DNA of 64,000 bases from NCBI RefSeq assembly GCF_900411375.1, contig NZ_LS423000.1, positions 1 to 64,000 on the forward strand, read 5' to 3'. Of this stretch, positions 7,772 through 17,059 are shown in pieces. Positions within the stretch are counted from its first letter, which is position 1. Every line of letters starts with the position of its first letter. The position numbers and the translations under genes are program-made. The notes beneath the pieces are model-generated. The model saw only the letters and a list, made by a program, of their open reading frames with translations, was not told where the DNA came from and searched no databases. Source of the stretch: Lentilactobacillus raoultii (GTDB lineage: Bacteria > Bacillota > Bacilli > Lactobacillales > Lactobacillaceae).

Positions 7772-10192
7772 TTATCCAACAACAATATTGACAATCTTAT
7801 TTGGCACAACGATCACTTTTCTAACCGTTTTACCTTCTAAATGACGTTTAACGTTTTCGTCAGCCTTGGCAGCTGCTTCAACCTTATCTTTGGCTTCATC
7901 ACGCGCAATCGTCAAATGTGACCGCACTTTACCATTCACCTGAACGACCATCTGAACAGTGTTCTCCACCAACTTGCTTGGATCATACGTTGGCCACTTT
8001 TCATAAGTGATCGTCCCATCATGGCCAAGCAACTGCCATAATTCTTCGGCGATATGGGGAGCAACTGGTGACAGTAACTTAACGAACCCTTCCATATACT
8101 GAATTGGCAGTGCGTCCTCTTTATAGGCATCATTAACAAAAACCATCATTTGAGAAATCCCCACGTTAAACCGCATATGGGAAAAGTCATCCGTCACGAC
8201 TTTAACAGTCTGATTATAAACTTTGTCAAGGTGACCATCATTAATCGTCGTCACTCGATCACGTAAATGATTATTGTCATCAATCATCAACCGCCATACT
8301 CGGTCCAACCAATGGTGGGCACCGTTAATGCCCTCCGTACTCCAAGGCTTGGCCGCGTCGATTGGTCCCATGAACATCTCATAAACCCGCAGCGTATCGG
8401 CACCATATTCATTAACAATGTCATCGGGGTTAATCACGTTTCCCTTGGATTTTGACATTTTTTCATGGTTGGTTCCCAGAATCATCCCTTGATTAACTAA
8501 TTTTTGGAAGGGTTCTGGTGTTGGCACAACTCCCAAATCATAAAGGAATTTATGCCAGAAGCGAGCATAGAGCAAATGCAAGACAGCGTGTTCCGCACCA
8601 CCAACGTATAAATCAACCGGTGACCAATACTTTAATTTTTCAGGATCGGCAATCGCATGATCATTATGTGGATCAATGTAACGCAACCAATACCAGGAAC
8701 TACCAGCCCACTGTGGCATCGTGTTGGTTTCACGTTTACCTTTACGACCATTTTTATCAACGACATTCACCCAGTCGGTCAGATTAGCCAGTGGACTTTC
8801 TTTCCCACCAGAGGTCTGGATGTCTTTGGCTTTTGGCAGTCGAAGTGGCAACTCATCTTCGGGTACCAAAGTGGTTTCGCCATCTTCCCAATGAATGACT
8901 GGAATCGGTTCGCCCCAGTAACGTTGACGACTGAAGATCCAATCGCGGAGTCGGTAATTGACTTTCTCCTTGCCGGCATGGTGTGCTTTCAACCAGTCAA
9001 TTGCCGCTTTGATGGCGTCTTCCTTATTCATGCCATCCATAAAGCCGGAATTAAAGTGCGGCCCATCACCAGTATAAGCAGCATCTTGTACATCACCGCC
9101 TTCAATGACGGGAACAATTGGCAGGCCAAATTTTTTGGCAAATTCAAAATCTCGATCATCGTGAGCCGGCACTGCCATAATGGCTCCGGTTCCGTACGAT
9201 ACTAACACATAATCACCGATCCAGATTGGCACCTCTTTGCCATTGATCGGATTAATTCCGTAAGCACCGGTGAAGACACCACTCTTATCCTTGTTTAAAT
9301 CTGTTCGTTCCAGATCAGACTTTCGAGAAACCTGTTCTTTGTATGCAGCTACCTCTGCTTGATGTTCCGGTGTTGTAATCTGATCTACCAACTCGTGTTC
9401 CGGAGCTAAAACCATGTATGTAGCGCCAAATAAAGTATCTGGTCGAGTAGTAAAAACTTCAATTTGTTCATCTTCATGACCCTTTACTTTAAAGAAAACA
9501 CTGGCCCCACGTGAACGACCAATCCAATTACGTTGCTGTTCCTTAATACTTTCAGGCCAGTCAACCGTATCCAAATCGTCAATCAGCCGATCTGCATAAG
9601 CCGTAATTTTAAGCACCCATTGACGCATTGGAACTCGATAAACCGGATAACCACCACGTTCAGTCTTACCATCAACCACCTCTTCGTTGGCTACCACGGT
9701 TCCTCCCATAAAGTCAGGCGCCCAATTGACCTCAATATTATCTTCATAAGCCAATCCACGCTTATATAGCTGTTCAAAAATCCACTGTGTCCATTTATAA
9801 TAAGCTGGATCCGTTGTATTGATTTCCCGATCCCAATCATATGAAAAACCTAAAGAACGGATCTGACGCTTAAAGGTCTTGATATTTTGGGCTGTAAAAC
9901 TCCGCGGGTTATGGCCGGTTTTTAAGGCATACTGTTCGGCTGGTAATCCAAAGGCATCCCATCCCATTGGGTGAAGGACATTTTTCCCCTGCATTCGGGC
10001 CATGCGCGCCATAATATCGGTTGCCGTATAGCCTTCCGGATGACCAACGTGGAGTCCCTGACCTGAAGGGTACGGGAACATATCCAATACATAGTACTTA
10101 TCCTTGCTGGTATCATCTAACGTTTTAAATGTTTTGTGTTCTTTCCAGTAATGTTGCCATTTTCGTTCAATTACTTCATGATTGTATGCCAT
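7772..10192 (-). CDS. leuS: Leucyl-tRNA synthetase
   Basis: Charges tRNA-Leu with leucine; essential cytoplasmic class Ia synthetase. The 806-residue length is typical of Gram-positive LeuRS. The HIGH motif is seen as HVGH in [15 protein letters not shown] (about residues 41-55), the CP1 editing domain occupies roughly 225-420 with the [12 protein letters not shown] signature near 247-258, and the KMSKS loop ([10 protein letters not shown]) lies near 575. The ATG at 10192 ([12 protein letters not shown]) follows AGGTGGA and is preferred to an upstream in-frame ATG that overlaps that site. Regulation by a Leu-specific T-box leader immediately upstream is evident. Confidence 0.97.
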   Translation of the reverse strand: MAYNHEVIERKWQHYWKEHKTFKTLDDTSKDKYYVLDMFPYPSGQGLHVGHPEGYTATDIMARMARMQGKNVLHPMGWDAFGLPAEQYALKTGHNPRSFTAQNIKTFKRQIRSLGFSYDWDREINTTDPAYYKWTQWIFEQLYKRGLAYEDNIEVNWAPDFMGGTVVANEEVVDGKTERGGYPVYRVPMRQWVLKITAYADRLIDDLDTVDWPESIKEQQRNWIGRSRGASVFFKVKGHEDEQIEVFTTRPDTLFGATYMVLAPEHELVDQITTPEHQAEVAAYKEQVSRKSDLERTDLNKDKSGVFTGAYGINPINGKEVPIWIGDYVLVSYGTGAIMAVPAHDDRDFEFAKKFGLPIVPVIEGGDVQDAAYTGDGPHFNSGFMDGMNKEDAIKAAIDWLKAHHAGKEKVNYRLRDWIFSRQRYWGEPIPVIHWEDGETTLVPEDELPLRLPKAKDIQTSGGKESPLANLTDWVNVVDKNGRKGKRETNTMPQWAGSSWYWLRYIDPHNDHAIADPEKLKYWSPVDLYVGGAEHAVLHLLYARFWHKFLYDLGVVPTPEPFQKLVNQGMILGTNHEKMSKSKGNVINPDDIVNEYGADTLRVYEMFMGPIDAAKPWSTEGINGAHHWLDRVWRLMIDDNNHLRDRVTTINDGHLDKVYNQTVKVVTDDFSHMRFNVGISQMMVFVNDAYKEDALPIQYMEGFVKLLSPVAPHIAEELWQLLGHDGTITYEKWPTYDPSKLVENTVQMVVQVNGKVRSHLTIARDEAKDKVEAAAKADENVKRHLEGKTVRKVIVVPNKIVNIVVG

Positions 10193-10217
10193 TTTTGCAA
10201 CGTCCACCTTTCAAATT

Positions 10218-10478
10218 TTCAAAAATTAATGAAAAAAGCCCTATAAGAAGCCATAGCAAGCTTCCTATAGGACGATTAATCGCGGTACCACCTATATTCT
10301 TAATATCGACTACGGATATTAAGCACTCGATAACCGATAACGGCGATTAACCGACCTGGTCTACTTAATTCAACCAGACATTCGACGATGAGTTCATCAA
10401 AAATCAATCCGGGTTTCCAGCAGCCACTCGGTTTCTAAAATTAATTTTAGATTACTAATTCGTCTCTTCATTTTCACT
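10218..10478 (-). promoter_or_regulatory. T-box leader of leuS (Leu, specifier CTC)
   Basis: Read on the minus strand, the region holds a Stem I with the distal-loop motif GGCTGCTGGAAA, a specifier region GATGAACTCATC whose CTC codon (10392-10390) is a Leu codon, the conserved T-box AGGTGGTACCGCG near 10280-10292, and a terminator hairpin (CCTATAGGAAG with CTTCTTATAGG, then T-run) at about 10232-10271. Uncharged tRNA-Leu is expected to stabilise the antiterminator and allow leuS transcription. It accounts for most of the gene-free stretch between leuS and the PAP2 gene. Confidence 0.93.
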
Positions 10479-10588
10479 AATATTGAGATTATTGCCTATT
10501 ATCATAACAAATCATTCTTCAAAAAACAATACATCGCAGTGCTATAATAAATTGTATCCCAATTCAAATGAAAGTAGCGAGTTAATTA

Positions 10589-11227
10589 ATGATAAGATTA
10601 CGACAACCAAAGTTTTTCTTGGGAAGTATTTCCCTCATAACTTTTCTGATTTTTTTAACCGGTGTTTTACTACATGCTGACTGGATCAGCACTTTCGATC
10701 ATCAAATCGGCCAACTCGTCAGAAATGAAGCAACGCCACAACTAACCGTTTTAGCAATCCACTTTACAAAGCTGGTAAACGTTGTGCCGGTGATTTCTTT
10801 TACGATTGGCGTCACGTTAATTTTGGCTCTGGTTGGAAAACTTCGTGCCGCTGCCTTTTTAATGATTAACAGTCTTGGCTTGGCCGGACCGATTAACACA
10901 TTAGTTAAGCATCTCGTTAATCGCCCACGCCCCTTGCTACATCATTTGGTCATGGTTCATTCTACCAGTTTTCCAAGTGGTCATTCAATGAGTGCCATGA
11001 TGATCGGCGGCAGCCTGATCCTAATTGCTAATCGCTTACTTAAGAAGAAAAGCAGTCGATTTATTTTTGGTTTGCTTGTCGGCCTCCTAATTGGCCTGGT
11101 TGGTCTCAGTCGGATTTACGTAGGCGTTCATTTTGCCAGTGATGTTGTTGGTGGCTGGTCTTTGGGGCTCTTTTTACTATTGCTCAGTCAATTTATTTTC
11201 AATCGATTTTTAGGAGGGCTTTTATGA
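10589..11227 (+). CDS. PAP2-family membrane phosphatase
   Basis: A 212-residue membrane protein with about six hydrophobic helices and the three phosphatase motifs of the PAP2/BacA-independent undecaprenyl-pyrophosphatase class: KHLVNRPRP (about residues 109-117), PSGHSMSAM (about 131-139) and SRIYVGVHFASDVVGG (about 173-188). The family dephosphorylates lipid phosphates such as undecaprenyl pyrophosphate or phosphatidic acid at the outer face of the membrane. Its stop overlaps the start of the downstream methyltransferase by four bases (ATGA), so the two are translationally coupled; I see no functional link between them. The exact lipid substrate is unknown. Confidence 0.85.
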   Translation: MIRLRQPKFFLGSISLITFLIFLTGVLLHADWISTFDHQIGQLVRNEATPQLTVLAIHFTKLVNVVPVISFTIGVTLILALVGKLRAAAFLMINSLGLAGPINTLVKHLVNRPRPLLHHLVMVHSTSFPSGHSMSAMMIGGSLILIANRLLKKKSSRFIFGLLVGLLIGLVGLSRIYVGVHFASDVVGGWSLGLFLLLLSQFIFNRFLGGLL

Positions 11228-11799
11228 ACCGTTTACCAAATGGGCTTACATTTAGTCATCAACTTTTAAGAGAAGCCGTTGCATCAGGCGACAACGTCAT
11301 TGACGGCACCGTCGGCAACGGTCACGATACCCTGCTTTTAGCAACATTAGTTGGGGCAGCCGGCCAAGTTTATGGCTTCGATATTCAAGAACCCGCCATT
11401 CAAGCAACTAAGCGTTTACTAACTCAGCACAAGATTGACCCCACGATTGTCAAGCTCTATCAGAAAAGTCATGCTGAAATTGACACAGTTTTGCCAACGG
11501 ATACGCCAATTTCGGCAGCAATTTTTAATTTAGGGTACCTACCCGGTGGCAGTAAAGCCATTATTACCAAGCCTGCCTCAACCTTAGTTGCTATTAAAGC
11601 TTGCCTAAAGCATTTAAAAAAATTCGGTTTGGTAATTGTCGTCGTTTATTACGGTCACCCAGGTGGGCTGGCAGAGAAGCAAGCGATCTTAGACTTTTGT
11701 CAAAAATTACCTCAAAAAAGGTATAGCGTTTTGAACTACGGGTTTATTAACCAAGTTCATGAACCACCCTTCGTCCTTGCAATCCAAAAAATTAATTAA
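11224..11799 (+). CDS. mnmM: tRNA (mnm5s2U34) methyltransferase, MnmM/YtqB type
   Basis: A 191-residue class I SAM-dependent methyltransferase. The SAM motif VIDGTVGNGHDTLLLA lies near residues 26-41, the acidic ribose-binding FDIQ near 57-60, and the characteristic NLGYLPGGSK near 99-108, which is the signature of the YtqB family. That family has been assigned as MnmM, the enzyme that methylates nm5s2U to mnm5s2U at tRNA position 34 in Gram-positives lacking MnmC. The ATG at 11224 has AGGAGGGC upstream and overlaps the PAP2 stop. The family assignment is strong; the tRNA role is inferred from the family. Confidence 0.85.
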   Translation: MNRLPNGLTFSHQLLREAVASGDNVIDGTVGNGHDTLLLATLVGAAGQVYGFDIQEPAIQATKRLLTQHKIDPTIVKLYQKSHAEIDTVLPTDTPISAAIFNLGYLPGGSKAIITKPASTLVAIKACLKHLKKFGLVIVVVYYGHPGGLAEKQAILDFCQKLPQKRYSVLNYGFINQVHEPPFVLAIQKIN

Positions 11800-11832
11800 G
11801 CGGATGTGGGATCTTACTTATGAGCAAGGTAA

Positions 11833-13302
11833 TTAATGGGTGCGGTGCTGTCGATCAAACCAATTTGTCACGTACGCAATTAGAATTAAAATTAAGCCAA
11901 CAATGAACACATGGTGCAACGATTCAAATAAAATCATTCTCAGTTTGGGCAAAATTGCCCCGGATAATTGGTTCGCCGTTTGTGGGTTAATTAATTTATC
12001 CATCATTTTCAAAGTTGCGCCATCAGTTTGGCGAACTCCTCTCAGCATCGTCATATTCATCACAATGCCAAATACCGAAATCATCAGTGTCTGACCCAAC
12101 GTTCGACATAGTGTATTGAACGATGTGGCCACACCGATTTCTGTCGACTTAACCACGTTTTGGACGCTGATAATTGACGTCGTTGTTGTCATCCCAAAAC
12201 CCGTGCCACAAATCGTTGAAATTAGTAAGAAGGCCGTAAAGGGAGTATACGCGGGGATCAGAACCATCGTGACGGCACCAACTAAAATAAATGCCAAACT
12301 AATATTGATGATCTGATTTGGTGAATATTTAACCAGTAATTTACCGGCAATAAAGGACCCCACAATCCACATCAATGAACTGGGTGTGACAGCAAACCCC
12401 GCCATTGAAGCTTGTAATCCTAAGATTCCCTGGGTCCAGTCAGGTAAGTAGACTTCGTAGGCAATTAAAAAGCCACTCATCAATGCAATAATCAAATTTT
12501 GGACCACAAACGTTCGATTTGCAAAGAGCCCCATTGGAATGAGCGGATCAGTTGCCAGCTGTTCCTTTCTAATAAACATGATAGCGGAAACAATGGTTAA
12601 ACCGGCACAAATGGCCACAATTCGCCAATCAATCGGTGTTTGACCAATTATTTGAAAAGCATACATCACCGCTAATAACATAACGGTTAGCCAAACGGTG
12701 CCACCAATATCCATTTTGCTGTCAATTTTTCGTCGTTGTTCATGTAGAAAAAACTGAATCATTAATAACACAATAATCCCAATTGGCAAATTAATGAAAA
12801 AGATCCAATGCCAGCTTAGGTTATCAACAATGAAACCACCTAATAGCGGCGCAATAACTGAGGCGATTCCCCAAGCCGAACTATTCAACCCTAACACCTG
12901 GGCTCGCTTTTCCAAAGGGTAAATGTCAGCAATAATCGTATTGGCAACTGGCAAGATGGCGCCACCACCAATTCCCTGAATCGCCCGCCAAAGAATTAGC
13001 ACAACCATTGAATTTGACAAACCGGACATCACGGACCCAATAATAAAAATCGTTGTGCCAACCATAAAGATTGGTTTTCTGCCAATACTATCCGCTAATT
13101 TACCATAAATGGGTGTAGCAATGGCATTGGTCAGCAGAAAAATCGAGAAAACCCAGTTCATAAGTGATACACCGTGCAGATCGCCAACGATGGTCGGCAT
13201 TGCAGTCGAGACGATTGTTCCCTCAATTGCACACATAAATGTCGCGATAAACAATGCGATCGTCACAAAAATTAAATTTCTTCTTGAAGCAATGGCAGTC
13301 AT
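11833..13302 (-). CDS. MFS drug efflux transporter, DHA2 (14-TM) family
   Basis: A 489-residue membrane protein with about 14 hydrophobic segments, as in the EmrB/QacA group of proton-driven multidrug exporters. The motif A loop GKLADSIGRKP follows TM2 (about residues 67-77), motif C-like GGFIVDNLSWHWIFFINLP lies near 156-174, and an acidic residue in TM1 (MCAIEGTIVSTAMPTIVG) matches the DHA2 signature. The start ATG at 13302 follows AAAGGGG. No regulator gene adjoins it. The substrate is not predictable. It is convergent with mnmM, with only 33 bp between them and no clear terminator. Confidence 0.88.
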   Translation of the reverse strand: MTAIASRRNLIFVTIALFIATFMCAIEGTIVSTAMPTIVGDLHGVSLMNWVFSIFLLTNAIATPIYGKLADSIGRKPIFMVGTTIFIIGSVMSGLSNSMVVLILWRAIQGIGGGAILPVANTIIADIYPLEKRAQVLGLNSSAWGIASVIAPLLGGFIVDNLSWHWIFFINLPIGIIVLLMIQFFLHEQRRKIDSKMDIGGTVWLTVMLLAVMYAFQIIGQTPIDWRIVAICAGLTIVSAIMFIRKEQLATDPLIPMGLFANRTFVVQNLIIALMSGFLIAYEVYLPDWTQGILGLQASMAGFAVTPSSLMWIVGSFIAGKLLVKYSPNQIINISLAFILVGAVTMVLIPAYTPFTAFLLISTICGTGFGMTTTTSIISVQNVVKSTEIGVATSFNTLCRTLGQTLMISVFGIVMNMTMLRGVRQTDGATLKMMDKLINPQTANQLSGAILPKLRMILFESLHHVFIVGLILILIAYVTNWFDRQHRTH

Positions 13303-13345
13303 TAAATGACCCCTTTCATAATTTAGTTCTGATTAATTTTTAGAC

Positions 13346-13386
13346 AGAAAAAAGGCTGGTACAAAAAAGCATTTGTACCAGCCCCA
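13346..13386 (-). terminator. metK terminator
   Basis: GGCTGGTACAAA and TTTGTACCAGCC pair, followed on the minus strand by TTTTTT. Confidence 0.85.
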
Positions 13387-13421
13387 ACCCACGTAATTGA
13401 ATACGTAATTAAAATATTAAA

Positions 13422-14612
13422 TTATTGATTAAAGTACTTTTTAAGTGCCTCAACTTTATCAGTCTGTTCCCAAGGCAGTTCAATATCAGTCCGACCAAAA
13501 TGGCCATAAGCCGCTGTTTGCTCATAAATTGGCCGCTTTAAGTCCAGCATTTTAATAATGCCGGCCGGCCGCAAATCAAAGAGGGCTCGCGTCGCATCAA
13601 TCAATTTTTCTTCAGAAACTTTGCCGGTGCCAAACGTATTGACATCAATTGAAACTGGTTTAGCAACCCCAATGGCATAAGCTAATTGAATTTCAACTTG
13701 ATCAGCTAAATGAGCCGCCACAATATTCTTTGCAATATACCTAGCTGCATAGCTGGCTGATCGGTCAACCTTGGTGGCATCTTTGCCGGAGAAGGCGCCG
13801 CCGCCATGATGAGCATAACCGCCGTAAGTATCAACGATGATCTTTCGACCGGTTAACCCGGCATCGCCTTCCGGACCACCAATGACAAATCGACCGGTTG
13901 GATTGACCAGATACCTGGTTTGATCATCCAAATATTTAGCAGGAATAACTTGCTTAATAATTTTGTTGATGACATCCTCACGGACCTGATCCAACTCAAC
14001 ACCATCCGCATGTTGGGTACTTAAAACAACGGTATCAACTCGAAATGGTCGATTGTCATCGTCATACTCAACCGTGACTTCTGCTTTGGCATCAGGACCA
14101 AGATAGCTGATCTCACCGCTTTTACGCAGTTCAGCCTGCTTGCGCATCAGCTTATGGGATAGTGCAATTGGTAAGGGCATTAATTCAGGTGTTTCGTTAA
14201 TGGCATAGCCAAACATCAACCCCTGATCACCGGCCCCAATCTTATCAAACGGATCGGTTTGGCCGTTTCGCTCTTCCAAAGCTTCGTCAACCCCTTGAGC
14301 AATATCTGGGGATTGTTCATCAAGGGCAACGATGACAGCACATGAATCACCGTCAAAGCCGTACTTACCATCACAGTAACCGATTCGTTTAATTGTATCA
14401 CGAACGACTTTTTGAATATCAACGTATGCCTTGGTGGAGATTTCACCAAATACCAGCACCAACCCGGTCGTAACCGAAGTTTCGCAGGCAACCCGGGCAT
14501 CCGGGTCCTTTGCTAATAAGGCATCCAGAATGGCATCACTGATTTGATCAGCAATCTTATCCGGATGACCCTCTGATACAGATTCCGAAGTAAATAAATG
14601 TTTTTCGCGCAT
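13422..14612 (-). CDS. metK: S-adenosylmethionine synthetase
   Basis: Makes SAM from methionine and ATP; homotetrameric cytoplasmic enzyme. The 396-residue length is standard. The N-terminal [19 protein letters not shown] (about residues 10-28) holds the ATP-binding His and metal Asp, the hexapeptide GAGDQG appears near 120-125, and the P-loop-like [16 protein letters not shown] near 264-279 is intact. The start codon at 14612 is preceded by a GGGGGA ribosome-binding site that forms the 3' side of an S-MK box riboswitch, so translation is expected to be switched off by its own product. Confidence 0.97.
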   Translation of the reverse strand: MREKHLFTSESVSEGHPDKIADQISDAILDALLAKDPDARVACETSVTTGLVLVFGEISTKAYVDIQKVVRDTIKRIGYCDGKYGFDGDSCAVIVALDEQSPDIAQGVDEALEERNGQTDPFDKIGAGDQGLMFGYAINETPELMPLPIALSHKLMRKQAELRKSGEISYLGPDAKAEVTVEYDDDNRPFRVDTVVLSTQHADGVELDQVREDVINKIIKQVIPAKYLDDQTRYLVNPTGRFVIGGPEGDAGLTGRKIIVDTYGGYAHHGGGAFSGKDATKVDRSASYAARYIAKNIVAAHLADQVEIQLAYAIGVAKPVSIDVNTFGTGKVSEEKLIDATRALFDLRPAGIIKMLDLKRPIYEQTAAYGHFGRTDIELPWEQTDKVEALKKYFNQ

Positions 14613-14617
14613 TTTAT

Positions 14618-14690
14618 TTTCCCCCTATATTTTTTTAGGTTACAAGGCTTCTTCACGCTAACCGTGAATCCTATCGGGAACTCATAACTT
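14618..14690 (-). promoter_or_regulatory. S-MK box (SAM-III) riboswitch of metK
   Basis: On the minus strand the leader contains GAGTTCCCGATAGG, a small hairpin (TTCACGGTTAGCGTGAA), GCCTTGTAACC and then AGGGGGAAAA just before the ATG. These match the conserved pieces of the S-MK box described upstream of Lactobacillales metK: GTTCCC pairs with the GGGGGAA Shine-Dalgarno sequence when SAM binds, sequestering it. The control is translational; there is no terminator in the leader. Confidence 0.9.
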
Positions 14691-14840
14691 CACTATATTA
14701 TCATAATTTGACAGCTTTTGGAAGCTTAATTCTACAAGTGTCGCCAGTTAAGTCAATTAGTCATGGCAGTTGATCCATTGACCACCCCATCAAAAACCAG
14801 TAGGATTGATTTTAGAAATTATTAGATTGAAGGTGATACT

Positions 14841-15542
14841 TTGACAATCAAGAGATCTGAAGTCAGTCAATTATTGATTCAGATACTGGTCCCAGTTTTA
14901 ACTTGGATGCTTTTTTCACAAGTTCGGCTGGGAGCCTTTTTTACCAATCACCAGTTGAGTTACCTGCTTTTACTCGCGTTGAGTTTTTCGGCTTTACTGA
15001 GCCAATTGATTTCTGGTAAAAGAAAGCCGATCATTTTTATTGCGGCTGACACCGCCTTTTTATTGTTATGTCTAAAAGGCGTTTTTAGTTCTGATTCATT
15101 TAACAGTTGGCTCCTACTACTGGATTTTGGCTTGGCCAATCTGCTTATTTTGACCAACATCGTTAAGGAACCCCACTGTCGATGGATCATTTATGGGTTA
15201 ATTAATGGCAGTGGCATTGTTTTTTTGTTTAATATCACCGCTCATCATTACTTTTCCCTTGAATCGCTTATGAGTCTAACGTTATTAATTTTTGTCAACA
15301 TTTTCTTTTCCGCCCCAATTTTCATGAAATCAGGCAATCGGCTGTCACGCTTAATTATCATGGGACTAATCTTAGCAATTTGCTTAAGTCTTGCATTAGC
15401 ACCGCTTAAAATTTTAATCATTGGGGCAATTCTCGGTCTCTACTTATTTTTGGATTGGCACATTAAGCTTAACAAAAGCGCTCAACAGTCCAATATCGCC
15501 ATTTTTTGCCTGCTTTGTTTCTCATTAACCGCTTACCTCTAA
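14841..15542 (+). CDS. Polytopic membrane protein, unknown function
   Basis: A 233-residue, highly hydrophobic protein with seven or eight predicted membrane helices separated by very short loops (for example HQLSYLLLLALSFSALLSQL near residues 38-57 and LIIMGLILAICLSLALAPLK near 170-189). I recognise no family motif. The start is a TTG at 14841 preceded by GAAGGTGA, with no better ATG. It precedes a small unknown protein on the same strand by 122 bp and may share a transcript with it. Confidence 0.65.
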   Translation: MTIKRSEVSQLLIQILVPVLTWMLFSQVRLGAFFTNHQLSYLLLLALSFSALLSQLISGKRKPIIFIAADTAFLLLCLKGVFSSDSFNSWLLLLDFGLANLLILTNIVKEPHCRWIIYGLINGSGIVFLFNITAHHYFSLESLMSLTLLIFVNIFFSAPIFMKSGNRLSRLIIMGLILAICLSLALAPLKILIIGAILGLYLFLDWHIKLNKSAQQSNIAIFCLLCFSLTAYL

Positions 15543-15664
15543 TCAAATGTTAAGCTTTTCTTTACTTACTTTAATTTTGTGCAAAATCCGTCTGACTTTT
15601 AATCCAGTTGCTGATTAACATGTTACGATACCTAATGATTAATAAATGACGGGGGACACATTCA

Positions 15665-16003
15665 TTGAACATTAGAGTAATTGGCGACATTCGCACCGGT
15701 AAAATTCAGCCTTCGTTAACCGGAAATGCCATTGTAGACGACGCGTTAATCCAGAATTTTTGTAATGAACTTCGGCATCAGGTCACCCAAACTGACCGCT
15801 CAATCAACATTATTGCTGAACATTTTTTTAATCCGACCATTCAAACGGATGATCTCATTTTAATGGATCGTCGAATTTCAAATCTTCTCCCCAATGATAT
15901 TCGGACTAAATATCGAATCATCGATGTTGATCATAATGACTTGGTACGCGGTAATGTTGTTAAGGTTTTAGACAGTTTAAAACACCTCAATCAGGATTCC
16001 TAG
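15665..16003 (+). CDS. Small hypothetical protein
   Basis: A 112-residue soluble protein with no family I recognise. It begins with a TTG at 15665 after a GGGGGA ribosome-binding site. The alternation of hydrophobic strands and helices (MNIRVIGDIRT; SINIIAEHFF; DDLILMDRRI; KYRIIDVDHNDLVRG) suggests a small alpha/beta domain. No catalytic Cys or His pattern of a PTS IIB protein is present. It ends just before a strong bidirectional hairpin shared with corA. Confidence 0.6.
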   Translation: MNIRVIGDIRTGKIQPSLTGNAIVDDALIQNFCNELRHQVTQTDRSINIIAEHFFNPTIQTDDLILMDRRISNLLPNDIRTKYRIIDVDHNDLVRGNVVKVLDSLKHLNQDS

Positions 16004-16017
16004 ATGTAGACTTTATG

Positions 16018-16081
16018 TAAAGCGCCTCCTTGAATCAAGTGATCGATTTAAAACGATTGCTTAATTCAGGGAGGCGCTTTG
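16018..16081. terminator. Bidirectional terminator between the small gene and corA
   Basis: AAAGCGCCTCCTTGAAT and the complementary ATTCAGGGAGGCGCTTT form a long imperfect stem with an inner GATCG/CGATT loop. Confidence 0.8.
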
Positions 16082-16083
16082 AG

Positions 16084-16995
16084 TTACCTCTGACGTTTAT
16101 TGCGATGACGATAAATCAGTAGCATCAAAACCATCAACGCAATGGTTAAAATTAATGTATCAATCCAGGCTTCATTTCTTCCGGCGAATGGTAATTTAAC
16201 ATTCATCCCATAAAAACCGGAAACAATCGGCGGAATCGCCAACACCAGCGACCAAACAGTTAGAAATTTCATCGTTTGATTTAAGCGATTATTTAAAATA
16301 TTTCCATAGGCCGCCTCAGTTTCGTTAACAACGTTACTTTGAACATCAAACATCGCTTGGCATTGTTTGTACTCAATCACTAAATCAGAAATTTGTTGGG
16401 TCACTTGTTGTTCAATATCGGTCGTTAACCGGAGTTTTTGCTTCAAAACCCCTGCCAATTCTTCCAAAGCCACCAAATTACCGGCGGTTGCTGAACGGAG
16501 GTATACCAATCTGGTTTTTAAAGTAGTTAATGTTGCTAATTGGCGGTTGGTAATCACACCTAATCGGTGGCTGGCAAACTTATCCGCTCGTTTACTTACT
16601 TCATCAAGCATGTCAAAATAGGGTGAAAGTAACGCCCGTAAAATTGCGAAAATATGATCACTAATTTGCATCAAGTTCTGATTTGCCTGTTGGTTGACCA
16701 GCTTAGCCTGAGCTTCCCCATGGCAGGCCGTCATCATCACGTCATCATTGAAGCCTAAAAATATTGGCACCGTTGTCATGGGACTATCAAGTCCGCTTGC
16801 CAATGCTCTGATCACAACAACGCTTGTATCTGTGATGGGATCATAAGTGGCTCGCGGTTGTTCATGACGATCGAGCATATAATTCTTAAACTTTAGTGGC
16901 AACTGGTAGGTCGCAATCACTTTGTCCAGTTCATCGGCCTGTGGTTTAACGACTTCGATCCAAATATAATTTTTCAATTTATGAATTTTTATCAT
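16084..16995 (-). CDS. corA: CorA-family magnesium/cobalt transporter
   Basis: A 303-residue CorA-type divalent cation channel. The long cytoplasmic helical N-domain is followed by two C-terminal membrane helices, with the signature FYGMNVKLPF after TM1 (about residues 262-271), carrying the invariant GMN. The C-terminus is short and basic (RHRNKRQR). The start at 16995 (MIKIHKLKNYIW) is chosen because GAGGA lies upstream at usable spacing; a start five codons earlier has no site. Family members carry Mg2+ and often Co2+; a link with the cobalamin island far downstream would be speculation. Confidence 0.9.
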   Translation of the reverse strand: MIKIHKLKNYIWIEVVKPQADELDKVIATYQLPLKFKNYMLDRHEQPRATYDPITDTSVVVIRALASGLDSPMTTVPIFLGFNDDVMMTACHGEAQAKLVNQQANQNLMQISDHIFAILRALLSPYFDMLDEVSKRADKFASHRLGVITNRQLATLTTLKTRLVYLRSATAGNLVALEELAGVLKQKLRLTTDIEQQVTQQISDLVIEYKQCQAMFDVQSNVVNETEAAYGNILNNRLNQTMKFLTVWSLVLAIPPIVSGFYGMNVKLPFAGRNEAWIDTLILTIALMVLMLLIYRHRNKRQR

Positions 16996-17059
16996 TGGAC
17001 AATTCCTCACATGTTATCATGAAGTCCCTATTAAATTGTAGGTTAAGCAACTGCTAAAT

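Noticed and set aside
8267-9205. Open frames on the plus strand opposite leuS
   Set aside because: They are antisense shadows of leuS without ribosome-binding sites or family motifs.
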